This document shows, piece by piece, positions 36,492 to 45,048 of a stretch of DNA of 64,000 bases. Below the pieces are notes generated by a model. The model was given only the letters and a program-made list of their open reading frames with translations. It did no database searches and had not been told where the DNA came from. Source of the DNA: Microbacterium hydrocarbonoxydans (GTDB lineage: Bacteria > Actinomycetota > Actinomycetes > Actinomycetales > Microbacteriaceae); assembly GCF_011752045.1 (NCBI RefSeq), contig NZ_JAAKXW010000003.1, forward strand, positions 496,001 through 560,000, given 5' to 3'. Made by a program: the position numbers and the translations under genes. Position 1 is the first letter of the stretch; the number at the start of each line of letters is the position of its first letter.

Positions 36492-38591
36492 ATGCCACTG
36501 ATCGAAGAAGAGCAGGTGGTCCTCGAGCTCACCGGCGCCGACCGGCACGAGGCCACGCGAGCGCTGGCCGAGCGCCTGGTCGCCACCGGCCGATGCACCG
36601 ACCTCGAGGCGTTCCTCGCCGACGTCCGCGAGCGCGAGACCAAGATGGCCACCGGACTCCCCGGCGGCATCGGCATCCCGCACGCCCGCAGCGCCGCGAT
36701 CACCGAGCCCTCCCTCGTGTTCGGCCGTACCCTCGACGGCATCGACTGGGGAGCGAAGGACGGCCCCGCCCGGCTGGTGTTCCTCATCGCCGCCCCGGTC
36801 GACGGCGGCGATGCGCACATGCAGATGCTGCCGAAGCTCGCCCGCGCGCTGATGCGCGAGGACTTCCGCGAGGCCCTGCTCGGCGCGACCACCGAGGCCG
36901 AGGTCGTCGAGATCGTCGGACAGCACGTCCAGCTCGACGCACCGAAGGCCGCGGAGCCGAAGGCGGCGGAGACCCCGGCGTCCGAGCCGGTGGCGGATGC
37001 CGCGGCCCCCGCTGCGCCCTCGGCCGCTGGATCCACCTCTCGCCCGCTTCGCTTCGTCGGGGTGACGTCCTGCCCGACCGGCATCGCGCACACGTACATG
37101 GCGGCCGAGGCGCTCGAGCGGGCCGCCGCGGCGGCAGGGCACTCGATCAAGGTCGAGACGCAGGGCTCGGCAGGCTCGACCCCGCTGACCGCGGCGGAGA
37201 TCGCCGAGGCGGACGCCGTGATCTTCGCCCACGACCTCGAAGTGAAGGACCGCGGTCGATTCGCCGGCAAGCCGACCGTCGACGTCGGCGTGAAGCGGGC
37301 CATCTCCGACGGCCCCCAGCTCGTCGCGCAGGCGGCCGACCTCGCGGCCGAGTGGGCCGCCGACCCGTCCAAGGCCGCCGCGGCGAGTGCCGGAGCCGCC
37401 GCCTCGGCCGGAGGACTGACCACCAAGGTCGACGAGGGCGCCAAGTGGGGCACGAAGCTGCGGCAGTGGCTGATGACCGGTGTCTCCTACATGATCCCGT
37501 TCGTCGCCGCCGGCGGCATCCTCATCGCCCTCTCGTTCATGCTGTCCCAGATCGCCCTCGGCGAGCAGGGCGCCATCGAGATCGTGAAGTACAACCTCAC
37601 CTCCGGTGACGCGTACGACATCGCGCAGAACTTCAACCCGGTGAGCCTCACCTCGTGGGCCGCACTGCTCTTCGTGATCGGCGCCGCCTCGTTCGGGTTC
37701 CTCGTGCCGATCCTCTCCGGATTCATCGCCTTCGGCATCGCCGACCGCCCCGGCCTCGTGCCGGGCATCGTCGGCGGCGCCATCGCCTCGACCATGAACG
37801 CCGGCTTCCTCGGCGGCATCGTCACCGGTCTGCTCGCCGGTTTCGTCGCCCGCTGGATCTCGAGCTGGAAGGTCCACAAGGGCGTCCGCGGCGTCATGCC
37901 GGTGGTCGTCATCCCGCTGCTCTCCACCCTCATCATGGCGGGCCTGTTCATCACCCTGCTCGGCCGCCCCATCGTCGCTCTGATGAACGCCATGAACGAC
38001 GGGCTCAACGGCCTCACCGGCGGCGGCGCCCTCGTGCTCGGGCTCATCCTCGGCGCGATGATGGGCTTCGACCTCGGCGGGCCCGTCAACAAGGTCGCCT
38101 ACGGCTTCGCCACCGCCGGGCTCGCGAGCGCCGGTGCCGCGACCGATGCCCCGCAGCTCAAGATCATGGCAGCGGTCATGGCCGCCGGCATGGTCGCCCC
38201 GCTCGCGATGGCCCTCGCGACGACCCTGCGGGCGAAGCTCTTCTCCGAGCCGGAGCAGGAGAACGGCAAGGCGGCGTGGCTGCTCGGCGCCTCGTTCATC
38301 TCGGAGGGCGCGATCCCGTTCGCGGCCGCCGACCCGGTGCGCGTCATCGTGGCGTCCGTGATCGGCTCGTCGGTCACCGGCGGCCTGGCGATGCTGTTCG
38401 GCGCGACGCTGCGCGCCCCGCACGGCGGCATCTGGGTGCTCCCGCTGATCGGACAGCCGCTGCTGTTCCTCCTCGCCCTCGTCATCGGCGTGGTGATCAT
38501 GGCGGTCATCGTCATCGCGCTGAAGTCGCTCGCGCAGAAGCGGGCGATCGCCACGGCCCGCCAGGACACCGCCGAGACTGTCGCCGCCTGA
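36492..38591 (+). CDS. fruA: PTS fructose-specific enzyme IIABC
   Basis: 699 residues with three PTS domains in order. IIA (about 1-150) has the phosphorylated His in GGIGIPHARSAAI. IIB (about 178-275) has the Cys in VGVTSCPTGIAHTYMAAEALE. IIC (about 315-680) has about 9-10 membrane segments, including GVSYMIPFVAAGGILIALSFML. It imports fructose and phosphorylates it at C1. The ATG follows aaaggaaccga. HPr and enzyme I follow, so the whole phosphorelay is encoded together. Confidence 0.96.
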   Translation: MPLIEEEQVVLELTGADRHEATRALAERLVATGRCTDLEAFLADVRERETKMATGLPGGIGIPHARSAAITEPSLVFGRTLDGIDWGAKDGPARLVFLIAAPVDGGDAHMQMLPKLARALMREDFREALLGATTEAEVVEIVGQHVQLDAPKAAEPKAAETPASEPVADAAAPAAPSAAGSTSRPLRFVGVTSCPTGIAHTYMAAEALERAAAAAGHSIKVETQGSAGSTPLTAAEIAEADAVIFAHDLEVKDRGRFAGKPTVDVGVKRAISDGPQLVAQAADLAAEWAADPSKAAAASAGAAASAGGLTTKVDEGAKWGTKLRQWLMTGVSYMIPFVAAGGILIALSFMLSQIALGEQGAIEIVKYNLTSGDAYDIAQNFNPVSLTSWAALLFVIGAASFGFLVPILSGFIAFGIADRPGLVPGIVGGAIASTMNAGFLGGIVTGLLAGFVARWISSWKVHKGVRGVMPVVVIPLLSTLIMAGLFITLLGRPIVALMNAMNDGLNGLTGGGALVLGLILGAMMGFDLGGPVNKVAYGFATAGLASAGAATDAPQLKIMAAVMAAGMVAPLAMALATTLRAKLFSEPEQENGKAAWLLGASFISEGAIPFAAADPVRVIVASVIGSSVTGGLAMLFGATLRAPHGGIWVLPLIGQPLLFLLALVIGVVIMAVIVIALKSLAQKRAIATARQDTAETVAA

Positions 38592-38639
38592 TCCGGCGGC
38601 ACTACGATTCGATTCACTGAACCTCAAGGAGACATCATC

Positions 38640-38909
38640 ATGGCAACCCGCACCGTCACCATCGCCTCGTCCGTCGGTCTGCACGCCCGTCCCGCCGCGC
38701 TCTTCGTCGAAGCTGCCGCGGAGTCCGGCCTCGACGTCACGATCGGCCGCCCCGGCGAAGAGGCCGTCGACGCCGGCAGCATCCTCGGTGTCATGGCGCT
38801 CGGCGCCACGCACGGCGAGGAGGTCGTGCTGACCGCCGAAGGCGACGGCGCCGACGCCGTGCTCGACCGGCTGGTCGAGCTGCTCTCGACGGACCTGGAC
38901 GCGGAGTAA
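38640..38909 (+). CDS. ptsH: Phosphocarrier protein HPr
   Basis: 89 residues. The phosphoryl-accepting His15 is in GLHARPA, and Ser47 sits in DAGSILGVMALG where Firmicutes HPr is kinase-regulated. It passes phosphate from enzyme I to FruA and other IIA proteins in the cytoplasm. A strong ribosome site (aaggag) precedes the ATG. It lies 48 bases after fruA and 2 bases before ptsI. Confidence 0.97.
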   Translation: MATRTVTIASSVGLHARPAALFVEAAAESGLDVTIGRPGEEAVDAGSILGVMALGATHGEEVVLTAEGDGADAVLDRLVELLSTDLDAE

Positions 38910-38911
38910 CG

Positions 38912-40600
38912 ATGTCGGCGACCGGCTCGGGGCTGCGGCAGGGCATCGGGGTCAGCCCGGGCAGCGCGTACGGTCCGGTGGTGCAGGTCGCACCGCCGGT
39001 CCGGCCGCCGGCGAACGAGCCGGCGCCCGCCGATGCGGACGCAGCCCGCGACCAGGTCACGGCCGCCTTCGCTTCGGTAGCCGCCGCGCTGGACGAGAAG
39101 GCCGGCCGCGTGCACGACACCGCGCAGAGCATCCTGAAGGCGACCGCGATGATCGCCCGCGATCGCTCGCTGCTGAAGTCCGCCCACGCGCAGCTCGAGG
39201 CCGGTCGCGGTCCCGCCACGGCGATCGCGGCGGCCGTCGAGGAGTTCGCGGCGAAGTTCGAGGCCCTGGGCGGGTACTTCGCAGAGCGCGTCGCCGATCT
39301 GCGCGATGTCGGCTCCCGGGCGATCGCCACGGTGCTCGGCGTACCCGTGCCCGGGGTTCCCGACTTCGACGAGCCGAGCATCATCGTCGCCGAAGACCTC
39401 GCCCCCGCCGAGACGGCCACGCTGGACCGCGCCCTCGTGGCGGGGATCGTCACCCAGGGCGGCGGGCGCACCAGCCACACCGCCATCCTCGCCGCGCAGA
39501 TGGGCATCCCCGCCGTCGTGCAGCTGGCGGGTGCCACCGAGATCGACGCGGGGACGCCGATCGCGATCGACGGAGACTCCGGCGAGGTCATGATCGCCCC
39601 CGACCCGGAGTTCGTCGAGGCCCAGCGCGTGCGCCGCGAGCGCCGGGCGGCGGCCCTCGCCGCCTCCTCCGGACCGGGTCGCACGGCCGACGGCCTGCAC
39701 ATCGCGCTGCTGGCCAACATCGGCGGGGTGGAGGATGCCGTGCTGGCGGCGGCCCAGGACCTCGAGGGAGTCGGCCTGTTCCGCACCGAGTTCGTCTTCC
39801 TGTCCGCCGATCGGGCGCCGACCGTCGAAGAGCAGACCGAGATCTACCGGCAGGTGTTCGAGCCGTTCGGCGAGCGGCGCGTCGTCGTGCGCACGCTCGA
39901 CGCGGGCGCCGACAAGCCGCTGACGTTCGCGGATCTCGGCCCCGAGGAGAACCCGGCCCTCGGCCGGCGCGGCCTCCGGCTCTCCGCCGAGCGTCCCGAG
40001 CTGCTCGATGCCCAGCTCGAGGCCCTCGCGAACGCCGCGCGCTCCACCGGTGCCGACGTGCGCGTGATGGCGCCGATGGTCGCCACGGTCGAGGAGGCCG
40101 CCTGGTTCGCCCGCCGCGTCTACGAGAACGGGCTCGCGAAGGCGGGCGTCATGATCGAGGTGCCCGGGGCCGCGCTGCGCGCCGCCCACGTGCTGGGAGA
40201 GGTCGACTTCGGCAGCCTCGGCACCAACGACCTCGCGCAGTACACGATGGCCGCCGATCGGATGCAGGGGGAGCTCTCCGACCTGCTCGATCCGTGGCAG
40301 CCGGCGGTGCTCGACGTGATCGCCGCCGCGGCCGAGGGTGCCAGGGGCGCCGGGAAGCCGATCGGCGTGTGCGGAGAGTCGGCCGGAGATCCGCTGCTGG
40401 CGCTCGTGCTCGTCGGTCTCGGCGTGACCAGCCTCTCCATGGCGCCGGGGAAGGTGCCGGCCGTGCGTCTCGCGCTGGCCGCGCACTCGCAGCTCGAATG
40501 CCAGCGTCTCGCCGCGGCCGCGCGCGAGGCCCGCACGGCCGCCGAGGCACGGGAGGCTGTGCGCTCGCAGGCATCCGCCGCGGTCGCCGAGCTGCTCTGA
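38912..40600 (+). CDS. ptsI: PTS enzyme I (phosphoenolpyruvate-protein phosphotransferase)
   Basis: 562 residues. The N-terminal HPr-binding and phosphohistidine domains contain His189 in GGGRTSHTAILAAQMGIPAVV. The C-terminal PEP-binding barrel has GLFRTEFVFLSADRAPTVEEQ, GSLGTNDLAQYTMAADR and GVCGESAGDP with the active Cys. It transfers phosphate from PEP to HPr. The protein ends in a tail of about 20 residues rich in Ala and Arg. It is the last gene of the fru-pts operon. Confidence 0.96.
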   Translation: MSATGSGLRQGIGVSPGSAYGPVVQVAPPVRPPANEPAPADADAARDQVTAAFASVAAALDEKAGRVHDTAQSILKATAMIARDRSLLKSAHAQLEAGRGPATAIAAAVEEFAAKFEALGGYFAERVADLRDVGSRAIATVLGVPVPGVPDFDEPSIIVAEDLAPAETATLDRALVAGIVTQGGGRTSHTAILAAQMGIPAVVQLAGATEIDAGTPIAIDGDSGEVMIAPDPEFVEAQRVRRERRAAALAASSGPGRTADGLHIALLANIGGVEDAVLAAAQDLEGVGLFRTEFVFLSADRAPTVEEQTEIYRQVFEPFGERRVVVRTLDAGADKPLTFADLGPEENPALGRRGLRLSAERPELLDAQLEALANAARSTGADVRVMAPMVATVEEAAWFARRVYENGLAKAGVMIEVPGAALRAAHVLGEVDFGSLGTNDLAQYTMAADRMQGELSDLLDPWQPAVLDVIAAAAEGARGAGKPIGVCGESAGDPLLALVLVGLGVTSLSMAPGKVPAVRLALAAHSQLECQRLAAAAREARTAAEAREAVRSQASAAVAELL

Positions 40601-40635
40601 CGCGCCGGGTCGCGGCAACCGCCTTCTCGTCGTTC

Positions 40636-40713
40636 GGGAGGAGAACACGCGTTCGGGCTGAGGAATCCCGAGGAATCCTCCGCCCGAGCGTGCGAACTCC
40701 TCCCGAGGTGCGT
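40636..40713. repeat. Dispersed palindromic repeat, family C copy 2
   Basis: About 78 bases after ptsI match 31737-31814 across cgggaggagaa, gttcgggctgaggaatcc, cgcccgagcg and ctcctcccgag. The two ends pair with each other. It may help terminate the fru-pts transcript. The remainder of 40601-40849 holds no gene that I can see. Confidence 0.65.
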
Positions 40714-40798
40714 TCAGGACGCGGATGCTCACGAGGGGCGAGGCGAACCTCTTCGTCAGAGTCGAGGCCAGGCGCCCGGTGGTCGCGCCCCCCGAAGA

Positions 40799-40831
40799 CG
40801 AGAAGGCCCCGCACACGGCGGGGCCTTCTCG
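40799..40831. terminator. Terminator between ptsI region and tRNA-Ala
   Basis: A perfect 14-bp stem (40799-40812 with 40818-40831, CGAGAAGGCCCCGC) with a 5-base loop lies just past the 3' end of the tRNA-Ala gene. It should end the minus-strand tRNA transcript and could also act on the plus strand. Confidence 0.8.
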
Positions 40832-40849
40832 AACTGTCTCAACACAGTG

Positions 40850-40922
40850 TGGAGCCTAGGAGATTCGAACTCCTGACATCCTGCTTGCAAAGCAGGCGCT
40901 CTACCAACTGAGCTAAGGCCCC
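40850..40922 (-). tRNA. tRNA-Ala (TGC)
   Basis: 73 bases. A GGGGCCT/AGGCTCC acceptor stem (one G-T pair) is present, with a D-loop TAGCTCAGTTGGTAGAGC and T-arm GTTCGAATC. The anticodon loop CTTTGCAAG gives TGC (40887-40889 on the complement). CCA is not encoded. It lies 25 bases from tRNA-Ile on the same strand. Confidence 0.96.
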
Positions 40923-40947
40923 GGAGGGGATTTCTTGAGTTACAGGG

Positions 40948-41021
40948 TGGGGCTACCAGGACTTGAACCTGGGACCTCTTCATTATCAGTGAAGCGCTCT
41001 AACCGCCTGAGCTATAGCCCC
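40948..41021 (-). tRNA. tRNA-Ile (GAT)
   Basis: 74 bases. A perfect acceptor stem GGGGCTA/TAGCCCC, D-loop TAGCTCAGGCGGTTAGAGC and T-arm GTTCAAGTC are visible. The anticodon loop ACTGATAATG gives GAT. The Ile-Ala tRNA pair is commonly found near actinobacterial gyrA. Confidence 0.96.
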
Positions 41022-41118
41022 GTCAACCTCCAAGACTTTACCGGAAGATCGCGAAGAATCCCAATCGAGGAGGGTGCACGACGGATGCCGGGCGTTTCGT
41101 CCCGGCATCCGTCCCCGT

Positions 41119-42063
41119 TCAGCTGCCCGGACGCAGCGTGACGGTGCCTGCGGAGACCGAGACGTCGATGGTGCGACGGGAGTCGGAGTCCTGGTCCAGC
41201 TCGTTGTCGAGGGTTCCTGCGGAGACGCTCTGCGTCACCCTGTAGCCGCCCTCCGGAACGGTGAGGTCCAGCTCGCCGGCGCTGACGTCGATCGTGGTGT
41301 CCGTGGGCGCGGTTCCGGTGAGCTCGACCGCGAGGTCTCCCGCCGAGACGCCGAAGACCGCGGTCTTCACGCCGTCGAGGAGGATGTCCGCGCCGCCCGC
41401 GCTGAGCTGGGCGTCCAGCACGGTCGCCGCTCCGTCGACGGTGAGATCCCCGGCCGTGACCTCCACGTCGAGCTCGTCGAACGTCCCGGAGACGGTGAGG
41501 CTCCCCGCGTTCAGCGTCAGCGACGCGTCGAGGCCGCCATCCTGCAGCTCCTCGGGGAGGGTCAGCACCACGGTCTCCTCGTCGTCGAACCAGTTCCCGA
41601 ACCACCAGCCGAACCGCGTGTCCGGGCTGCGGACGAGGAGCTCGTCGTCGTCGCGCTCCAGCGTCCAGATGCGGCCCCGGCCGCTGGTGACCGCGAGCTC
41701 CGCCTCGGAGACGTCGCCGAACTCGACGCGGACATCGGACGCGTTGACGTCGAGGTCGAGACCGGAGATGCCCGTCACGTCGAGCGTCTGCACGGTGTCG
41801 GTGCGCACGAGGTCTCCGGACGCGGCCACCGCCGCCGTGGCTCCGGAGCCGAGCAGCGCGATCCCGCCGATCACCGCCGTGACGACGGTGATCGCCGTGG
41901 CTCCGGGGATCCGCGAGGCGGACGCAGGATCCGCCGGGAGCGGCGGAGTGGCCGGCGGTGCGGACGGGGCCGGCGGGGTCGCCGGGGTCGCCGGCGGCGG
42001 GGTCAGCGGAGTGTGCCCGCCCTGCGTGCCGGTGACTTCGGGGGTCTGGTCTTCGGTGCTCAT
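41119..42063 (-). CDS. DUF4097-like membrane protein of a two-component operon
   Basis: 314 residues. A Pro/Ala/Thr-rich N-terminus (about 1-50) precedes one membrane segment (ATAITVVTAVIGGIALLGSGATAAVAA) and an outer domain of repeated short beta strands (about 90-314: LDVTGISGLDLDV, TAGDLTV, SAGDLAV, SAGELDL, SAGTVTL) typical of DUF4097 right-handed beta helices. The family is often paired with liaRS- or pspC-like stress systems. It overlaps the response regulator stop by four bases (ATGA). Function is unknown beyond the envelope location. Confidence 0.82.
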   Translation of the reverse strand: MSTEDQTPEVTGTQGGHTPLTPPPATPATPPAPSAPPATPPLPADPASASRIPGATAITVVTAVIGGIALLGSGATAAVAASGDLVRTDTVQTLDVTGISGLDLDVNASDVRVEFGDVSEAELAVTSGRGRIWTLERDDDELLVRSPDTRFGWWFGNWFDDEETVVLTLPEELQDGGLDASLTLNAGSLTVSGTFDELDVEVTAGDLTVDGAATVLDAQLSAGGADILLDGVKTAVFGVSAGDLAVELTGTAPTDTTIDVSAGELDLTVPEGGYRVTQSVSAGTLDNELDQDSDSRRTIDVSVSAGTVTLRPGS

Positions 42064-42764
42064 CGTGTGGCTCCTGTCTGGCCGGCGGGAGGAGTGGTCC
42101 CGCCCGTGTTCTCGATGTGGGCGAGGGCGGCGAGCACGCGGCGGTTTCCCGACTCGTCCGGCTCGAGGCCCAGCTTCTGGAAGATGGAGGTGATGTGCTT
42201 CTCGACGCTCGCCTCGGAGAGGAAGAGGAGCGCGGCGATCGCCTGGTTCGACTTGCCCTCGGCGATGAGTGCGAGCACGGTGCGCTCGCGTTCGGTGAGC
42301 CGCAGCATCCGATCGTCCCGGTTCCGCCGCGTCAGCAGCTGCGCGACCACCTCGGGATCGAGCACCGTCGCCCCCTCGGCGATCCGCTGCACGGAGGCGA
42401 GGAACTCCGAGACGTCGGCGACCCTGTCCTTGAGCAGGTAGCCGAGAGGTCCGCTCTGCGCCGGTCCGCTCTGGGAGGCGATGAGATCCGAGGCGTAGCG
42501 CTCCTCGACGTACTGCGAGAGCACGAGGAGGGGGAGCGCCGGGTTCGACGCTCGGAGGGCGAGCGCCGCACGGATGCCCTCGTCGGTGAAGGTCGGGGGG
42601 AGCCGCACGTCGAGGATGCAGAGCTCGGGCCTCTCCTCGGCGACCGCCTCGGTGAGGCCGTCGGTGTCGGGGAGGGCGGCGACGACCCGGTGGCCGGCGT
42701 CCTCGAGGAGGCGGACGAGTCCTTCCCGGAGGAGGACGCTGTCTTCGCAGATCAGGATGCGCAT
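42060..42764 (-). CDS. NarL/LuxR-type response regulator
   Basis: 234 residues. The receiver domain (about 1-130) has the acidic pair in LICEDSVLLREGL, phosphoacceptor Asp in CILDVRLPP, and Lys in GYLLKDRV. A short SQSGPAQSG insertion lies before it, in place of the usual short loop. The LuxR HTH (about 155-215) reads LTERERTVLALIAEGKSNQAIAALLFLSEASVEKHITSIFQKLGL. It should be phosphorylated by the kinase encoded just upstream and may regulate this operon. It overlaps the kinase gene by 13 bases. Confidence 0.93.
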   Translation of the reverse strand: MRILICEDSVLLREGLVRLLEDAGHRVVAALPDTDGLTEAVAEERPELCILDVRLPPTFTDEGIRAALALRASNPALPLLVLSQYVEERYASDLIASQSGPAQSGPLGYLLKDRVADVSEFLASVQRIAEGATVLDPEVVAQLLTRRNRDDRMLRLTERERTVLALIAEGKSNQAIAALLFLSEASVEKHITSIFQKLGLEPDESGNRRVLAALAHIENTGGTTPPAGQTGATR

Positions 42765-44017
42765 GGCACGTTCACCTCCAGGCTCGTCGGCCCGCCCTGC
42801 GGGCTGTCCAGCCGGAACGTGCCGCCGGCCGCGAGGATGCGGTTGGCGATGCCGTCGAGTCCTCCGCCGGGCTGCACCTGCGCGCCGCCCATGCCGTTGT
42901 CCTCCACCCGGGCCCAGAGGGTGTTGCCCTCCCGGATCCGCACGGTGACGCGCGCCTCGCTGGCACGGGAGTGCTTGGCCGCGTTGGTGAGGGACTCGGC
43001 GATGGCGAAGTAGACGGCGGCCTCCGCCTCACGGCTGCAGCGCCCGTCCATCCGGACGTCGAGGTTCACGGGGATGTGCGAGCGGCCCGCGAGCGCCGAC
43101 AGTGCGGCGTCGAGACCGCGGTCGTCGAGCACGGAGGCGTGGATGCCGCGGGCGAGCTGCCGCAGCTCGGTGATCGCGGCCTTGGTGGAGGTGTGCGCCT
43201 CCGCGATCAGCGCCTTCGCGGTCTCCGGGTCGTCCTCGATCTTCTGCTGGGCGAGGCCGAGGGTCATCCCGACGGAGACGAGACGCGGCTGGACGCCGTC
43301 GTGCAGGTCCCGCTCGATGCGGGTGCGCTCCAGGTCGGCGGCGCGCACGGCGCCCTCGCGCTGCGCGGTCGTGGTGCGGACCCGCTCGGTGAGCTCGGCC
43401 TCGCGGCTGGGGACGACGATGGCGAGGGAGAGCACGCGGTGCAGCAGGGCCACCCCGATGATGCCGGCTGCTGCCGCCGCCGCGCCGAGGATGCCGACGA
43501 GCGGCGCCCACGCGGTGGCGATCACGCTGCCGAACGGACCGGCGACGGTGCTCTCGCCGCTGAACGGTGCGAAGGAGATGATCGCCGACCAGATCATGCT
43601 CCAGAACAGTCGCAGCACGATCGCGCCGCCGAGGCAGGCGAGGGCGAAATTCGCGATCGCGCGCCACATGCGCCCGTCGATCGACTGCCGCCCGAGGGAG
43701 CGGAGCCAGCCGCTGAAACCGGGGCGGCCGCTCGATCGCAGACCCAGCGGGGCGAGCGGCACGCGGTACAGCGCGCCGACCCGTGCCACCTCGAACCAGC
43801 CGACGCCGAAGAGGGCGTAGACGAGGCCCACGAGGAGGATGACGCCGACCCCGAAGGCGAAGAGGAGGCCGAGGCCGGCGCCGAGGAGTCCGCCGAGCAT
43901 CCCGAGGATGGCGCCGCCGATGACGCCGAGGGCGGCGAGGTGCAGGATCGTGAGGAGGATCCGCAGGGGCGGTCGTGCCGCCTTCGGCTGCTGTGTGATC
44001 GCAGTCTGTGTGGTCAT
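42752..44017 (-). CDS. Sensor histidine kinase (HisKA_3 type)
   Basis: 421 residues. The N-terminal half contains four to six membrane segments around an extracellular loop, with no separate sensor domain, as in LiaS/DesK-like kinases. The dimerisation His is in RTRIERDLHDGVQPRLVSVGMTLGLAQQ, and the HATPase reads ESLTNAAKHSRASEARVTVRI and RVEDNGMGGAQVQPGGGLDGIANRI. The start is the ATG at 44017 (MTTQTAITQQPKAARPPLRI). It is probably a membrane-stress sensor; the signal is unknown. It is divergent from a VIT1 gene. Confidence 0.9.
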   Translation of the reverse strand: MTTQTAITQQPKAARPPLRILLTILHLAALGVIGGAILGMLGGLLGAGLGLLFAFGVGVILLVGLVYALFGVGWFEVARVGALYRVPLAPLGLRSSGRPGFSGWLRSLGRQSIDGRMWRAIANFALACLGGAIVLRLFWSMIWSAIISFAPFSGESTVAGPFGSVIATAWAPLVGILGAAAAAAGIIGVALLHRVLSLAIVVPSREAELTERVRTTTAQREGAVRAADLERTRIERDLHDGVQPRLVSVGMTLGLAQQKIEDDPETAKALIAEAHTSTKAAITELRQLARGIHASVLDDRGLDAALSALAGRSHIPVNLDVRMDGRCSREAEAAVYFAIAESLTNAAKHSRASEARVTVRIREGNTLWARVEDNGMGGAQVQPGGGLDGIANRILAAGGTFRLDSPQGGPTSLEVNVPCAS

Positions 44018-44090
44018 AGTCCCAAGGTACGGGCGGCGGTACCGCGGCGACACGGAGCCATCCGGACAACGCGCTTCGGGTTTTCCCTAC

Positions 44091-44153
44091 CGTTCGAATC
44101 GCTCATGTTGCGGTCACCGGACCCGCCTCGGGGTCATTCGCGCGATTCGAACG
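44091..44153. promoter_or_regulatory. 12-bp inverted repeat upstream of the VIT-family gene
   Basis: CGTTCGAATCGC (44091-44102) and its exact inverse GCGATTCGAACG (44142-44153) flank 39 bases, in the gap between the divergent kinase and VIT1-type genes. It is most likely an operator pair or a hairpin. No regulator is known. Confidence 0.5.
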
Positions 44154-44175
44154 CGAGGAGGGGGACACTGGGGTC

Positions 44176-44886
44176 ATGAGCGCACATGATGGAGAAGAGC
44201 ACGGCGCAGGGATCGGCCAGCGCCTCAACTGGCTGCGCGCCGGCGTCCTCGGCGCGAACGACGGCATCGTGTCGGTCGCGTCCCTGGTCGTCGGCGTGGC
44301 CGGTGCGACGACGTCCAGCGCGGCGCTGCTCACCGCCGGACTCGCCGGGCTGGTCGGCGGCGCGATCTCCATGGCCCTCGGGGAGTATGTCTCGGTGAGC
44401 AGCCAGCGCGACAGCGAGCGCGCGCTCATCGCGAAGGAGCGCGAGGAGCTGCGGACCATGCCGGATGCCGAACTCGCGGAACTCACCTCCCTGTACCGCG
44501 ACCGCGGTCTCAGCGAGGAGACGGCTCACAGGGTCGCGGAGGAGCTCACCGCTCACGACGCCCTCGCCGCCCACCTCGAGGTGGAACTCGGCATCGACCA
44601 GCACGACCTGGTGAACCCGTGGCACGCGGCGCTCTCCTCAGCGGTCTCGTTCACCCTCGGAGCCCTGCTGCCGCTTCTCGCGATCCTGCTGCCGCCGCCG
44701 GAGTGGCGGGTGCCCGTCACCTTCCTGGCGGTGCTCATCGCCCTCGCCGCCACCGGCGCGGTCTCCGCGCGCATCGGAGGCTCCCGGCCGCTGCGAGCAT
44801 CCGTCCGCCTGGTCATCGGCGGCGGGCTCGCCCTGCTGGCCACCTGGCTGATCGGCACCCTCCTCGGCACCACCGGCATCGTCTAG
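44176..44886 (+). CDS. VIT1/CCC1-family metal (iron or manganese) transporter
   Basis: 236 residues. The N-terminal WLRAGVLGANDGIVSVASLVVGVAGA and SMALGEYVSVSSQRDSERAL are diagnostic of the VIT1/CCC1 family, with five membrane segments. Soluble helices (about 85-140) carry acidic metal-binding residues. Homologues move Fe2+ or Mn2+ out of the cytoplasm, often against overload. The ATG is preceded by gaggaggggg at longer spacing. The divergent gene is a histidine kinase. Confidence 0.9.
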   Translation: MSAHDGEEHGAGIGQRLNWLRAGVLGANDGIVSVASLVVGVAGATTSSAALLTAGLAGLVGGAISMALGEYVSVSSQRDSERALIAKEREELRTMPDAELAELTSLYRDRGLSEETAHRVAEELTAHDALAAHLEVELGIDQHDLVNPWHAALSSAVSFTLGALLPLLAILLPPPEWRVPVTFLAVLIALAATGAVSARIGGSRPLRASVRLVIGGGLALLATWLIGTLLGTTGIV

Positions 44887-44954
44887 CCCCATACCTCAGA
44901 GCAGCTGCCTCGGCGGCTGCGAAGCCATGCCTCCCTACGGATGCGGAGGGCGCA

Positions 44955-45017
44955 GTGATGCCCTCTTCAGATGAATCGGGGTAGGGGTCCCCGCTCTTCA
45001 TCTGAAGAGGGCATCAC
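44955..45017. terminator. Large hairpin between the VIT gene and DUF3566 gene
   Basis: A perfect 21-bp inverted repeat (44955-44975 with 44997-45017) encloses an inner CGGGG/CCCCG stem (44977-44981 with 44989-44993). The two genes converge here. It may be a bidirectional terminator, but GGAGTCCGACCCAC (45018-45031) beside it also flanks repeat A copy 1 (20232-20245), so it may be a variant repeat. Confidence 0.7.
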
Positions 45018-45048
45018 GGAGTCCGACCCACAAGGGCCGAACGAGAGA

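Noticed and set aside
34704-38813. A very long minus-strand open frame (over 1300 codons) opposite the fru operon
   Set aside because: It mirrors well-supported genes fruR, fruK and fruA. Its composition (His, Arg, Glu and Gly in runs) is typical of antisense frames in high-GC DNA, and no domain is recognisable.
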